Source: Spirochaetales bacterium UBA4629
GTDB taxonomy: Bacteria; Spirochaetota; Spirochaetia; Sphaerochaetales; Sphaerochaetaceae
Length of the DNA: 17,285 bases
Assembly: GCA_002406055.1 (NCBI GenBank)
Contig: DHMZ01000020.1
Coordinates: 1-17,285, forward strand
Direction of reading: 5' to 3'
A model generated the notes under the pieces. It was not told the origin of the DNA, made no database searches, and saw only the letters and a list, made by a program, of their open reading frames with translations. Positions 7,970 to 15,145 of this stretch are shown here, piece by piece (the first letter of the stretch is position 1; each line of letters opens with the position of its first letter). The position numbers and the translations under genes were made by a program.

Positions 7970-9945
7970 TTCTTTTCTTGCCACTTTTTATATAACTCAT
8001 AGCCAAGTAATCTTGGCTCATAATTTGTAATTAGGACAACACCTTTATCTTCCTTTGTGTAAGTTAATTCTCTTTGCCATTTGTAGAGATACGGACCATC
8101 AATTATTGTCTCAATGTAAGCCATCGCCATCTTCATTAATGAAGCCATATTTAATGTATCTGTAAGTGCCTCATTAGCATAAAAACCTTTCCATTTACCT
8201 CTTTCCCATTCTCTAAGAGAAGTTGAAGCTGCCACGAAAGAATCTGTAGCCTCTCCAAGGAGTAAAAAAGAGCCAACATAGTCACCCTCGCTATATTTTA
8301 TGTAACCTTTAAGAAAACTCACATTTGCCTTTGCAGCATTATAGTACCATCCACTTTGAGTAACCATCAAATCTTTAAAGAGCCTATTTTTTGATTTTTT
8401 TGCCTCTCTATAAAGTTTTTGATAACGTTTTCTTGCTTCCTCCATTTCTTTTAATAAAAAATACACTTGGTTCAAAAGAGTATCATCTAGAATAAAAGCA
8501 AATTCTCTGGAGCCCTCTTTTTCTCCTCTAAGCCAAGAGGTAAGAAGCATCCTAGCAGGATAGGTATAGTATTGGTCCCCTGCCCTGTTGTCATCATATT
8601 TACCATATTTTATTGAGCACTTAGAATATGAGTATATTAATTTTAAGCTATTGTTATAAGAGTCTCCAAAATATGTTTTTGAGAAGTTTAGTAGGCTCTT
8701 TTTGTAGTCAACTACTCCGTCTTTCCAAAAATCAGCAACAAGAGAGATAGAAACTAAGTGTGGTTTAACATTTGATACATTAACTATTAAAGCATCACGA
8801 ATACCATTAGAAAATGCACTATTCAACTCTTCGGAGATTAAAGAAAATGGAACTGGTGTTTGTGTTATATGATTAGCAGCCTGCAAATCATAGAAGGAGA
8901 CATGGTAGTACATACCATTATGTTTTTTACAGTCTTCTTTTCTAGGAAGAGAGGGAATCCGTTCATCTCTATTCCATTCACGCCTAGATACCATCTTTCC
9001 ATATCCATTATCAGCAAATAGAAGAATAACTTCCTCAGGAAGATGTAACAAACCTTCTCTATAAAAAGTAGCTGCCTCATTATAAATATTAAAAGCAAAA
9101 AGTGCTGATGGGTCATACTTTTTAACAAGATTTATCTGCTCATTAACTATCTTTTGAATTAAATTCGCCCTTTTTTCATCTGTATCATAACTTGGGTCAT
9201 TATTCCAAAAAGCAATATCACCTTGTCCTCTAAATCCAACTGTCCATAAGATCTTCTCGCCCTTAGATTTTTCAATGCTTTCTCTCCAAAGCTTTTTATA
9301 TAGTTCAGGGTATTTATCATAAGATGGTTCAAGATTTGGATAGGCACGACTAAACATTTCTCCGCCAAGTGGTTCAGCATGATGTTGGGCAATCCAAAGC
9401 CCCATCGACGAAGCAATAGTGTGAAATTTTTTTGAGCTTTTATCTGTCCCAGGTATGACAATATTTCCACCTAATCTCAATAAAGCTTCAAAAGCCATCT
9501 CCCATCCTTCGATTGCACTATCATTGGGTCTCCACCCTAAAAGAAGCACTTCATCATTAATAAACCAACCACGAAAACGATATTTATAAGAGCGTGATTT
9601 AACCTCTCCTTCTTTTATTTCTTTATAGTCACTCTTCCTAAAAACCTGATCACACCAAAACCAAAGAGGTTTAACACCTAAGTATTTTTCGCTTATATAG
9701 ATTAGACCATAAACTACTCCAAGTTCATCAAAAGCACAAAGTGTAAGAGATGCAGAGTTTATTATAATCTTCCACTCTTCAGCCTTAAGCGACGAGTCTT
9801 TTACAATATTGATACTTCCTCCAGGCCTTTCGGTCTTATTAAGAGTAAAGGAAATATCTCGATAAAATCTTTCTATGGCTTTTTCTATAGCCTCACTTTT
9901 TATGCCTTTTATAGAAACACTAATATTACGATTAATTTCAAACAT
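7960..9945 (-). CDS. GH115-family glycosidase (alpha-glucuronidase-like), compact cytoplasmic form
   Basis: A 661-residue protein recognised as GH115-like; the family removes (4-O-methyl-)glucuronic acid side chains from xylan and related glycans. An N-terminal alpha/beta domain (about 1-110) includes the typical segment GVVYGLIYISEKYLG. The barrel (about 115-415) carries GWFINDE (126-132), HHAEPL (188-193), GFRGQGD (237-243), NIYNEA (286-291), ADNGYGK (311-317) and YYHVSFYD (346-353). A helical region follows. Known members are usually longer and add a C-terminal beta domain, which is missing here. No signal peptide is present, so it acts on imported oligosaccharides. Its last ten bases overlap the end of the GH28 gene on the other strand. 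The ribosome site is weak (AAGG before ATG). It has its own likely -10 box and is not co-transcribed with the sugar operon. Family assignment is fairly firm; exact substrate is not. Confidence 0.8.
   Translation of the reverse strand: MFEINRNISVSIKGIKSEAIEKAIERFYRDISFTLNKTERPGGSINIVKDSSLKAEEWKIIINSASLTLCAFDELGVVYGLIYISEKYLGVKPLWFWCDQVFRKSDYKEIKEGEVKSRSYKYRFRGWFINDEVLLLGWRPNDSAIEGWEMAFEALLRLGGNIVIPGTDKSSKKFHTIASSMGLWIAQHHAEPLGGEMFSRAYPNLEPSYDKYPELYKKLWRESIEKSKGEKILWTVGFRGQGDIAFWNNDPSYDTDEKRANLIQKIVNEQINLVKKYDPSALFAFNIYNEAATFYREGLLHLPEEVILLFADNGYGKMVSRREWNRDERIPSLPRKEDCKKHNGMYYHVSFYDLQAANHITQTPVPFSLISEELNSAFSNGIRDALIVNVSNVKPHLVSISLVADFWKDGVVDYKKSLLNFSKTYFGDSYNNSLKLIYSYSKCSIKYGKYDDNRAGDQYYTYPARMLLTSWLRGEKEGSREFAFILDDTLLNQVYFLLKEMEEARKRYQKLYREAKKSKNRLFKDLMVTQSGWYYNAAKANVSFLKGYIKYSEGDYVGSFLLLGEATDSFVAASTSLREWERGKWKGFYANEALTDTLNMASLMKMAMAYIETIIDGPYLYKWQRELTYTKEDKGVVLITNYEPRLLGYELYKKWQEKNHE
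8001..8018. terminator. Hairpin inside the 3' end of the GH115 gene
   Basis: A perfect 7-base-pair stem (AGCCAAG 8001-8007 with 8012-8018) with a 4-base TAAT loop starts 32 bases after the GH28 stop. As the two convergent genes overlap, the GH28 message can only end inside the opposing gene, and this is the best hairpin there. The following T content is poor (CATAATTT), so it would be a weak or factor-assisted terminator. It is coding sequence for GH115 and may be fortuitous. Confidence 0.35.
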
Positions 9946-9994
9946 AGCCTTATTTTCTAGCCAGAAAAATTCTTTCTCAACGTAAGTTTCCGCT

Positions 9995-10024
9995 ATTATA
10001 AAGAAAAAAAGAGACTTTTCTCAG
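9995..10024 (-). promoter_or_regulatory. Putative promoter of the GH115 gene
   Basis: On the minus strand a perfect -10 box TATAAT (9995-10000) is preceded, after 18 bases, by CTGAGA (10019-10024), which matches four of six bases of the -35 consensus. The predicted RNA would start near 9988 and carry a leader of about 43 bases. This suggests separate expression from the genes upstream. Confidence 0.45.
10001..10022 (-). terminator. Weak terminator after the DUF2812-like gene
   Basis: Reading the minus strand, GAGA-AAAG-TCTC forms a short 4-base-pair stem followed by a run of seven T residues (10001-10022), about 45 bases after the stop of the DUF2812-like gene. The T run is convincing but the stem is short. 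It overlaps the putative GH115 promoter spacer. Confidence 0.3.
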
Positions 10025-10067
10025 AAATAACTATGAAGATTTCGCCTTAAAGGTGCTAGTAGCTCAC

Positions 10068-11159
10068 TCAAAGCAAATCTGCAAGTCTCTCAATTTCATC
10101 AGCTTCTAAAGGAAAACCACTTTTAATAACGATAAATGAATCTCCTTCTCGAATTATTATTTCGTTATTTGCCTTACTTTCTTGACTGTAAAGTTCTTTT
10201 TCAGCTCTTTTACGTAACCAGTTATATGGAGAAGAAAAAATAGAGTAACTTACGTAACTTATATCTTCCATCTTGGCATTATCATAGATAGTTTCGCCCT
10301 CTTCTAAACCAAAACTCTCATCAAAATAGGTATTGTATTCTGCCAAGAATGATTTACTCTCCCTCTTTATTGTAGTTCGATATTTTCCTTTCGTATTACC
10401 TCCTAAATCTTCAAGGGAAAGAGGTATTTCATCACTATAAAGCTTATAGGTTGAAGAGCCTATCTTTACTCTCTCGCTACTCTTTGCTTCGCCAAGAAAA
10501 GAATCTATTAAAAGAAATGCAAAAAGGGCCAAAAGAAAGAAAAAGGTAACTCTAGTTGAAATATCTAAATATGGTTTCTTAATAAGCTTTAAAACTCTTT
10601 CAAAGAATGACAAGAGATTCAGCGCGAAAGAAAATAAAAGGAAAAGAGAAAGGATAGCTGCTGAGAAAATATAGAAGTTAGAAGATACCACTTTCACAAT
10701 GCTATGAGAAAAAAGGAAGTAAGTAACAAAGAGCAATAAGAAAGATAGAACCAAGTTTGAAAGTGCCTTTCTCTTTCCTCTTCTTTCAGCTTTCTTTTCA
10801 TACTTTTCATCTTGTTTTGGTATTTTTGATCCAGGTATCTCCTCAATTAAATAAACGTGTCGTCTGCTATCTGAAAGAGTCTCAGGCTTTCCTATAGCTA
10901 TAGTATCCCAACCTTTACTTCTTAAATAAACAAGCTCTTCTCTCACTTGTAGCTCTGTTGAGATATCATGGCCCTTTGCATAGAGAGTAAGAGCGCAAAC
11001 TTTTCTTCCATCGCATGGTTTTTTTTCAAAAATAAATGTATTACCTGTTACCTTTTTTAAAGCCAATCCCTCTTCTCTGTTTTTCTGCAGAAATAGAGTT
11101 ATTTCATTATCCGTATGCTTTGTTACTTGATAGAATTTTTTGCACTCATTTTTTCTCAT
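10068..11159 (-). CDS. DUF2812-like integral membrane protein, orphan
   Basis: Hypothetical membrane protein of 363 residues; function unknown. The N-terminal ~110 residues resemble the DUF2812 domain: a FYQV start, then a FLQKNREEGLALKKVTGNTF-type segment and a conserved FEKKP strand. A basic stretch (118-131) precedes three membrane helices (about 133-150, 160-184, 203-222). The C-terminal ~140 residues should lie on the far side of the membrane and include the SLEDLG segment (248-253), which I recall from other DUF2812 proteins. Such genes are often beside a PadR-family repressor; none is visible here. No Shine-Dalgarno sequence precedes the ATG, and a TAATAT box ends six bases before it, so the message may be leaderless. 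It is separated from the peptide-transport operon by a terminator. The domain call rests on recalled pattern and is moderate. Confidence 0.7.
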   Translation of the reverse strand: MRKNECKKFYQVTKHTDNEITLFLQKNREEGLALKKVTGNTFIFEKKPCDGRKVCALTLYAKGHDISTELQVREELVYLRSKGWDTIAIGKPETLSDSRRHVYLIEEIPGSKIPKQDEKYEKKAERRGKRKALSNLVLSFLLLFVTYFLFSHSIVKVVSSNFYIFSAAILSLFLLFSFALNLLSFFERVLKLIKKPYLDISTRVTFFFLLALFAFLLIDSFLGEAKSSERVKIGSSTYKLYSDEIPLSLEDLGGNTKGKYRTTIKRESKSFLAEYNTYFDESFGLEEGETIYDNAKMEDISYVSYSIFSSPYNWLRKRAEKELYSQESKANNEIIIREGDSFIVIKSGFPLEADEIERLADLL

Positions 11160-11165
11160 ATTGCA

Positions 11166-11171
11166 ATATTA
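11166..11171 (-). promoter_or_regulatory. Possible -10 box of a leaderless DUF2812-like message
   Basis: TAATAT on the minus strand ends six bases before the ATG of the membrane-protein gene. Normal promoter geometry would put the RNA start at or next to that ATG. No matching -35 element is clear (TTCTTT at 17-base spacing is poor), so this is weak. Confidence 0.25.
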
Positions 11172-11189
11172 CCACAATTGAAGTAGCTA

Positions 11190-11224
11190 AAGAAAAGCGA
11201 CTTGTTTCTTTTATAAAACAAGTC
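11190..11224 (-). terminator. Rho-independent terminator of the peptide-transporter operon
   Basis: On the minus strand a 9-base-pair stem, GACTTGTTT paired with AAACAAGTC (11216-11224 with 11199-11207), with an 8-base loop is followed by GCTTTTCTTT. It begins 25 bases after the stop of the last ATPase gene and before the DUF2812-like gene, so it should end the operon transcript. Confidence 0.8.
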
Positions 11225-11249
11225 ACTCTTCATTAATTTATTTTTGTCT

Positions 11250-12224
11250 TCAAATATTAAAACCCAATTCTTTTTGCTTAAGTGGACAAGCAATAAAATG
11301 ATTAGGTTTAACCTCGATAAGTTGAGGAATAGCACTCTTACAGATCTTTTCATCACAATAGAGACAGCGCTTAGCAAACCTACACTCCTGAGGTGGCTCG
11401 ATAGGGCTTGTAATTTCGCCTTTCAGCTTTACTCTCTCTCTTCTATGTCCTAACTCTGGGATAGGAATAGCAGAAAGAAGTGCTTGGGTATATGGATGAA
11501 TAGGATTATCGAAGAGTTCTTCTGCTGGCGCCTTTTCGACTATTTGTCCCAAATACATAACCGCTATATCATCAGAGAAATGGTTTACGACAGATAAGTC
11601 ATGCGTTATGAAGATGTATGTCAAGCCAAGCTTCTCTTGTAGTTCTTTCAAGAGATTTAATATCTGAGCTTGAATAGATACATCAAGTGCAGATACTGGC
11701 TCATCACAGATAATTAGCTTTGGCTCCATCGCAAGCGCACGGGCAATACCTATTCTCTGTCTTCTACCTCCATCAAGTTCATGTGGATATGTGTTGATAT
11801 AACGCTCAGCAAGACCAACAGTATCCATAAGTTCAAGAACTCTATCTTCAATATCATGCTTCTTTGTTAGAATCCTGTTTTCGATTATTGGTTCAGCAAT
11901 AATCTGGCTAACAGTTTTCTTTGGATCAAGAGAAGAGAATGGATCTTGGAAGATGATTTGCATGTCTTTTCTCATGTGTCTCATCTCAGAGCGAGAAAGC
12001 TTTGTTACATCTTTTCCTTCAAATAGAACCTCTCCACTTGTAGGCTCAATCAATCTGAGAATAACTCTTCCTGTAGTACTCTTACCACAGCCACTTTCAC
12101 CAACAAGACCTAATGTCTTACCTCTTTCAATTGTAAAGTTAATATCATCAACAGCATGGAGCATGCCTCGACTTGTCTTAAAATACTTCTTCAGATTTTT
12201 TACTTCGAGAATTTTATCTGCCAT
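11250..12224 (-). CDS. Oligopeptide/dipeptide ABC transporter ATP-binding protein (OppF/DppF type)
   Basis: Cytoplasmic ATPase subunit of 324 residues that powers the peptide importer as a dimer with the OppD-type subunit. It shows Walker A GESGCGKST (42-50), the Q-loop Q93 in FQDP, Walker B IICDEP (D174/E175), D-loop SALD and H208. The signature motif is LDGGRRQR (150-157) instead of the standard LSGGQ, a variant I associate with OppF/DppF subunits in many anaerobes. The C-terminal oligopeptide-type extension has a cysteine cluster (C281, C287, C290, C295, later C313) of the kind linked to an iron-sulphur site in some relatives. The start overlaps the preceding gene by 11 bases, and AAAGGAG eight bases upstream supports it. 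It is the last gene of the operon. Confidence 0.95.
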   Translation of the reverse strand: MADKILEVKNLKKYFKTSRGMLHAVDDINFTIERGKTLGLVGESGCGKSTTGRVILRLIEPTSGEVLFEGKDVTKLSRSEMRHMRKDMQIIFQDPFSSLDPKKTVSQIIAEPIIENRILTKKHDIEDRVLELMDTVGLAERYINTYPHELDGGRRQRIGIARALAMEPKLIICDEPVSALDVSIQAQILNLLKELQEKLGLTYIFITHDLSVVNHFSDDIAVMYLGQIVEKAPAEELFDNPIHPYTQALLSAIPIPELGHRRERVKLKGEITSPIEPPQECRFAKRCLYCDEKICKSAIPQLIEVKPNHFIACPLKQKELGFNI

Positions 12225-13224
12225 TTTTCATGCTCCTTTCTAATCTAAAGTTTGAATTCCTATCATATTCAGAGCATGCAACAAAGTGTGTTCCTCCCAT
12301 ATTCTTTAATTCTGGAATAGATAAGCTACACTCTTTTTTTGCATAGTTACATCTAGGAGCAAAAGGACATCCCTTAGGTAAATCTGTTGGATCAGGCATC
12401 AAGCCATGAATAGGTTTAAGTTTAGCTGTTCTGTTTTTAATATTTGGAAGTGAATTAAAGAGACCTTCTGTATATGGATGACGTGTAAAGCCAAATACTT
12501 CTTCTAATGAGCCTTGTTCTACAATTCGTCCAGCATACATAACAGCAACATCATCACATACTTCAGCAACAATACCTAAGTCATGTGTAATCATAATCAT
12601 AGATGTATTGTACTTCTCTTTAAGTTCATTCATTAACTCCAAAACCTGAGCCTGAATAGTTACATCTAAGGCAGTTGTTGGTTCATCAGCAATCAAAAGC
12701 TTAGGGTTACATGCTAGCGCAATAGCTATAACTACTCTTTGCTTCATACCGCCAGAGAACTGATGAGGATACTCATTTGCTCTTTGTCGAGGTATGCCAA
12801 CAAGCTCTAACATATCGCCTGCCTTTTGGAAAGCAACTTCCTTATTAACTTTTTCATGGATGGCAATAGATTCTGCAATCTGCTCACCAACTGTGAAAAC
12901 AGGATTCAAAGCTGTCATAGGGTCCTGGAAAATCATTGAGATTTCCTTACCTCTAACCTGCTCGAGTTCAGATATCGAAATATCTCTAATATCACGTCCA
13001 CCAACCTCAAGTCGCTTGCATTCAACAACTCCTGGTGGGTCTGGGACTAAGCGAAGCATAGCAAGCGCTGTTGTTGTTTTACCAGCTCCTGTTTCACCAA
13101 CAAGACCAAGTGTCTTCTTATATCCCAACTTTAAATTAATGCCGTTAACAGCATAAACGATACCATCCTCTGTTTCAAAGCGAACATGGAGGTCTTCAAT
13201 GTTTAGAATTTCTTTATTCTCCAT
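12214..13224 (-). CDS. Oligopeptide/dipeptide ABC transporter ATP-binding protein (OppD/DppD type)
   Basis: Cytoplasmic ATPase subunit of 336 residues, partner of the OppF-type protein. It carries Walker A GETGAGKTT (43-51), Q-loop Q100 in FQDP, a canonical signature FSGGMKQR (156-163), Walker B LLIADEP (D180/E181), the D-loop TALD and H214. The peptide-transporter C-terminal domain is present, with the GCPFAPRC element and cysteines C286, C292, C299 and C317. The start has AGGAGG six bases upstream, overlapping the stop of the OppC-type gene, and its 3' end overlaps the next ATPase by 11 bases, so the four distal genes are tightly coupled. Opp and Dpp systems cannot be told apart by sequence alone here. 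Confidence 0.95.
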   Translation of the reverse strand: MENKEILNIEDLHVRFETEDGIVYAVNGINLKLGYKKTLGLVGETGAGKTTTALAMLRLVPDPPGVVECKRLEVGGRDIRDISISELEQVRGKEISMIFQDPMTALNPVFTVGEQIAESIAIHEKVNKEVAFQKAGDMLELVGIPRQRANEYPHQFSGGMKQRVVIAIALACNPKLLIADEPTTALDVTIQAQVLELMNELKEKYNTSMIMITHDLGIVAEVCDDVAVMYAGRIVEQGSLEEVFGFTRHPYTEGLFNSLPNIKNRTAKLKPIHGLMPDPTDLPKGCPFAPRCNYAKKECSLSIPELKNMGGTHFVACSEYDRNSNFRLERSMKNGR

Positions 13225-13234
13225 TTCTATCCTC

Positions 13235-14125
13235 CTATCTCTTTAGCTTTGGATCGAGAGCATCTCTTAAACCATCGCCAAGGAGGTTAAGAGAAAGAAC
13301 TGTAATCATTATGGCAATGCCTGGAAAGAGCGTCATATAACTATAGTCTCTGATATAAAGTCTACCAGCTGAAAGCATACTTCCCCACTCTGGTGCAGGA
13401 GCTGGAACTCCAAGGCCTAAGAATGAAAGCTGTGCTGCAGAAATAATTGCAGAACCTACACGAAGTGTTGCTTGAACAATAATCTGAGATAGACAGTTTG
13501 GAATAATATGAACAAGAATTATCTTCCAATCTGGTTGTCCGATAGCCCTAGCTGCTTCAACATATTCTTCTCCTCTAACTACAAGAACAGCAGCTCTTGC
13601 AACACGAACAAATGGAGCAGTAGAAGCAATACCTACAGCTATCATAAGGTTAAGCGTACTCTTACCAAGTGCTGAAACAACTGCGATGGCCATTAAAACA
13701 GAAGGAATTGAAGAGAAGATATCACAAATTCTCATTACGACATTCTCAAATACACCACCAATATAGCCAGCAGCCGAACCTAAGATTACACCAACAACGA
13801 GAGCTATTAATACAGCTACAACGCCAACAGCAAGGGAGTATCTAGCACCATAAACAATACGCGCGAAGATATCGCGTCCAAGCTCATCTGTCCCACAGAT
13901 ATGCTTAAGAGAAGGACTTTGCATTCTCTCTCTTACATTCATTCCTATTACATCTGTGTTGTAATCATATACAATTGGAGCAATAAGGGCACCAATGATA
14001 ATCAAAGCAAGAAGAATAAGACCAATAATGGCACCCTTATTTCTTCTTAGCTGTCTCCATGCCATGCCAAATGTGCTTCTTTTTTTGTAGAGCTTTGAAG
14101 CTCTTACTGAGTTATTTTCTGCCAC
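13235..14125 (-). CDS. Oligopeptide/dipeptide ABC transporter permease (OppC/DppC type)
   Basis: Inner-membrane permease of 296 residues. The N-terminal OppC_N segment has a first helix (about 31-52) following WRQLRRNK, and the conserved HICGTDELGRDIFARIVYGA block lies at 75-94. Five more hydrophobic segments follow (about 95-120, 135-152, 157-175, 205-235, 262-285). The EAA loop is EAARAIG (190-196), and the family motif FLGLG (235-239) and the C-terminal DGLRDALDPKLK (284-295) are present. The initiation codon is GTG, with AGGAGG five bases upstream overlapping the stop of the OppB-type gene, so this start is well supported. It pairs with the OppB-type permease to form the channel. Confidence 0.95.
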   Translation of the reverse strand: MAENNSVRASKLYKKRSTFGMAWRQLRRNKGAIIGLILLALIIIGALIAPIVYDYNTDVIGMNVRERMQSPSLKHICGTDELGRDIFARIVYGARYSLAVGVVAVLIALVVGVILGSAAGYIGGVFENVVMRICDIFSSIPSVLMAIAVVSALGKSTLNLMIAVGIASTAPFVRVARAAVLVVRGEEYVEAARAIGQPDWKIILVHIIPNCLSQIIVQATLRVGSAIISAAQLSFLGLGVPAPAPEWGSMLSAGRLYIRDYSYMTLFPGIAIMITVLSLNLLGDGLRDALDPKLKR

Positions 14126-14134
14126 GTTATCCTC

Positions 14135-15064
14135 CTACTTTGTGTACTGTGCCTTGATACGAGGATCAACATAGGCATAAACAATATCGACAAGCAAGTT
14201 TACAACTGTAACAAGCATTGTTGTCATAATTAAGGCTCCAGTTACTGTTGGAATATCTCTTTGGTCGATTGCATCGACGACAAGACGACCAACCCCTGGC
14301 CATGCAAAGACAGTTTCAGCAAGAACAGAGCCTCCTAATACGTTAGAGAACTGTACGCCAAAGATGGTAATGATAGGAATTAAAGCATTTCTAAGAGCAT
14401 GGGACATAATAACTTTTTTCTCAGGAACACCTTTAGCTCTTGCTGTTCTTAAATAATCCTGTCTAAGGACATCTAGCATACTAGATCTAGTTGTTCTTGT
14501 AAGAAGTGCTGCAAGTCCTACACCTACTGTTACAGCAGGAAGAACTACACTAAATACTCCTTCAGATCCACCACTTGGGAACCAACCAAGTTTTAAAGAA
14601 AAAAGAAGCATCAAAAGTAAACCTAACCAGAAATTTGGCATCGATAGGCCCAAGAGAGCTAATATCATTGCGATAGTATCTTTCCATGAGTTTTGGTTTA
14701 CAGCTGCAACAATTCCTAAAGGAACAGACATTAAGACAGCAACAATCATTGCTAAACTTGCTAAACGAAGTGTATTTGGAAGACGCTGCAAATAAAGCTT
14801 CATAACATTCATTTGGCTTACGTAGCTCGTACCCAAATCACCTTTTAAGAGATTGCCTATATATCTAAAGTAACGTTCTAATAAAGAACCATTTAGGCCC
14901 ATCTCCTCTCTTAGAGCATCTAACTCTTCTTCTGTTGCATCTGGACCCGCAACTTGGTAGACAGGATCACCTTCTGCAACATTCATGATTGCAAAAATTA
15001 TAAATGCAACTCCTAAAAGAACAGGAATCAACATTATTAACCGCTTGATAATATAGCGATGCAT
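14135..15064 (-). CDS. Oligopeptide/dipeptide ABC transporter permease (OppB/DppB type)
   Basis: Inner-membrane permease of 309 residues. The N-terminus RYIIKRLIMLIPVLLGV with a first helix (about 9-29) is typical, as are the periplasmic GDLGTSY (75-81), the long EAA-type loop around RTARAKGVPEKKVIMSHALR (206-225), VFAWPGVGRLV (252-262) and the C-terminal DPRIK (300-304). About six helices are expected. ATG 15064 has AAGGAG five bases upstream. It follows the binding-protein gene after an 81-base gap containing a hairpin, and precedes the OppC-type gene after nine bases. The glycine- and proline-bearing end of the family is intact; nothing suggests damage. Confidence 0.95.
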   Translation of the reverse strand: MHRYIIKRLIMLIPVLLGVAFIIFAIMNVAEGDPVYQVAGPDATEEELDALREEMGLNGSLLERYFRYIGNLLKGDLGTSYVSQMNVMKLYLQRLPNTLRLASLAMIVAVLMSVPLGIVAAVNQNSWKDTIAMILALLGLSMPNFWLGLLLMLLFSLKLGWFPSGGSEGVFSVVLPAVTVGVGLAALLTRTTRSSMLDVLRQDYLRTARAKGVPEKKVIMSHALRNALIPIITIFGVQFSNVLGGSVLAETVFAWPGVGRLVVDAIDQRDIPTVTGALIMTTMLVTVVNLLVDIVYAYVDPRIKAQYTK

Positions 15065-15092
15065 ATATACTCCTTGACTTGTTGTTATACTA

Positions 15093-15124
15093 AAGGCGCA
15101 GAACCGTAATAGATTCTGCGTCTT
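15093..15124 (-). terminator. Intercistronic hairpin between the peptide-binding and permease genes
   Basis: On the minus strand, AAGACGCAGAA pairs with TTCTGCGCCTT around a 10-base loop: seven continuous base pairs (CGCAGAA/TTCTGCG), one C-A mismatch, then three more pairs. It starts about 21 bases after the binding-protein stop. Only three T residues follow, so it is more likely a processing or stabilising hairpin, or a partial terminator, than a full stop. Confidence 0.55.
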
Positions 15125-15145
15125 CAGTTAGTGAAAAATAATTAA

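Noticed and set aside
9953..9968. TTTTCT/AGAAAA stem in the GH115 leader, as a possible riboswitch or attenuator
   Set aside because: The stem is six mostly A-T pairs without any conserved riboswitch core or alternative pairing.
12794..13156. 120-codon open frame opposite the OppD-type ATPase gene
   Set aside because: It is the antisense reading of a conserved ATPase sequence; such frames arise from its codon composition.
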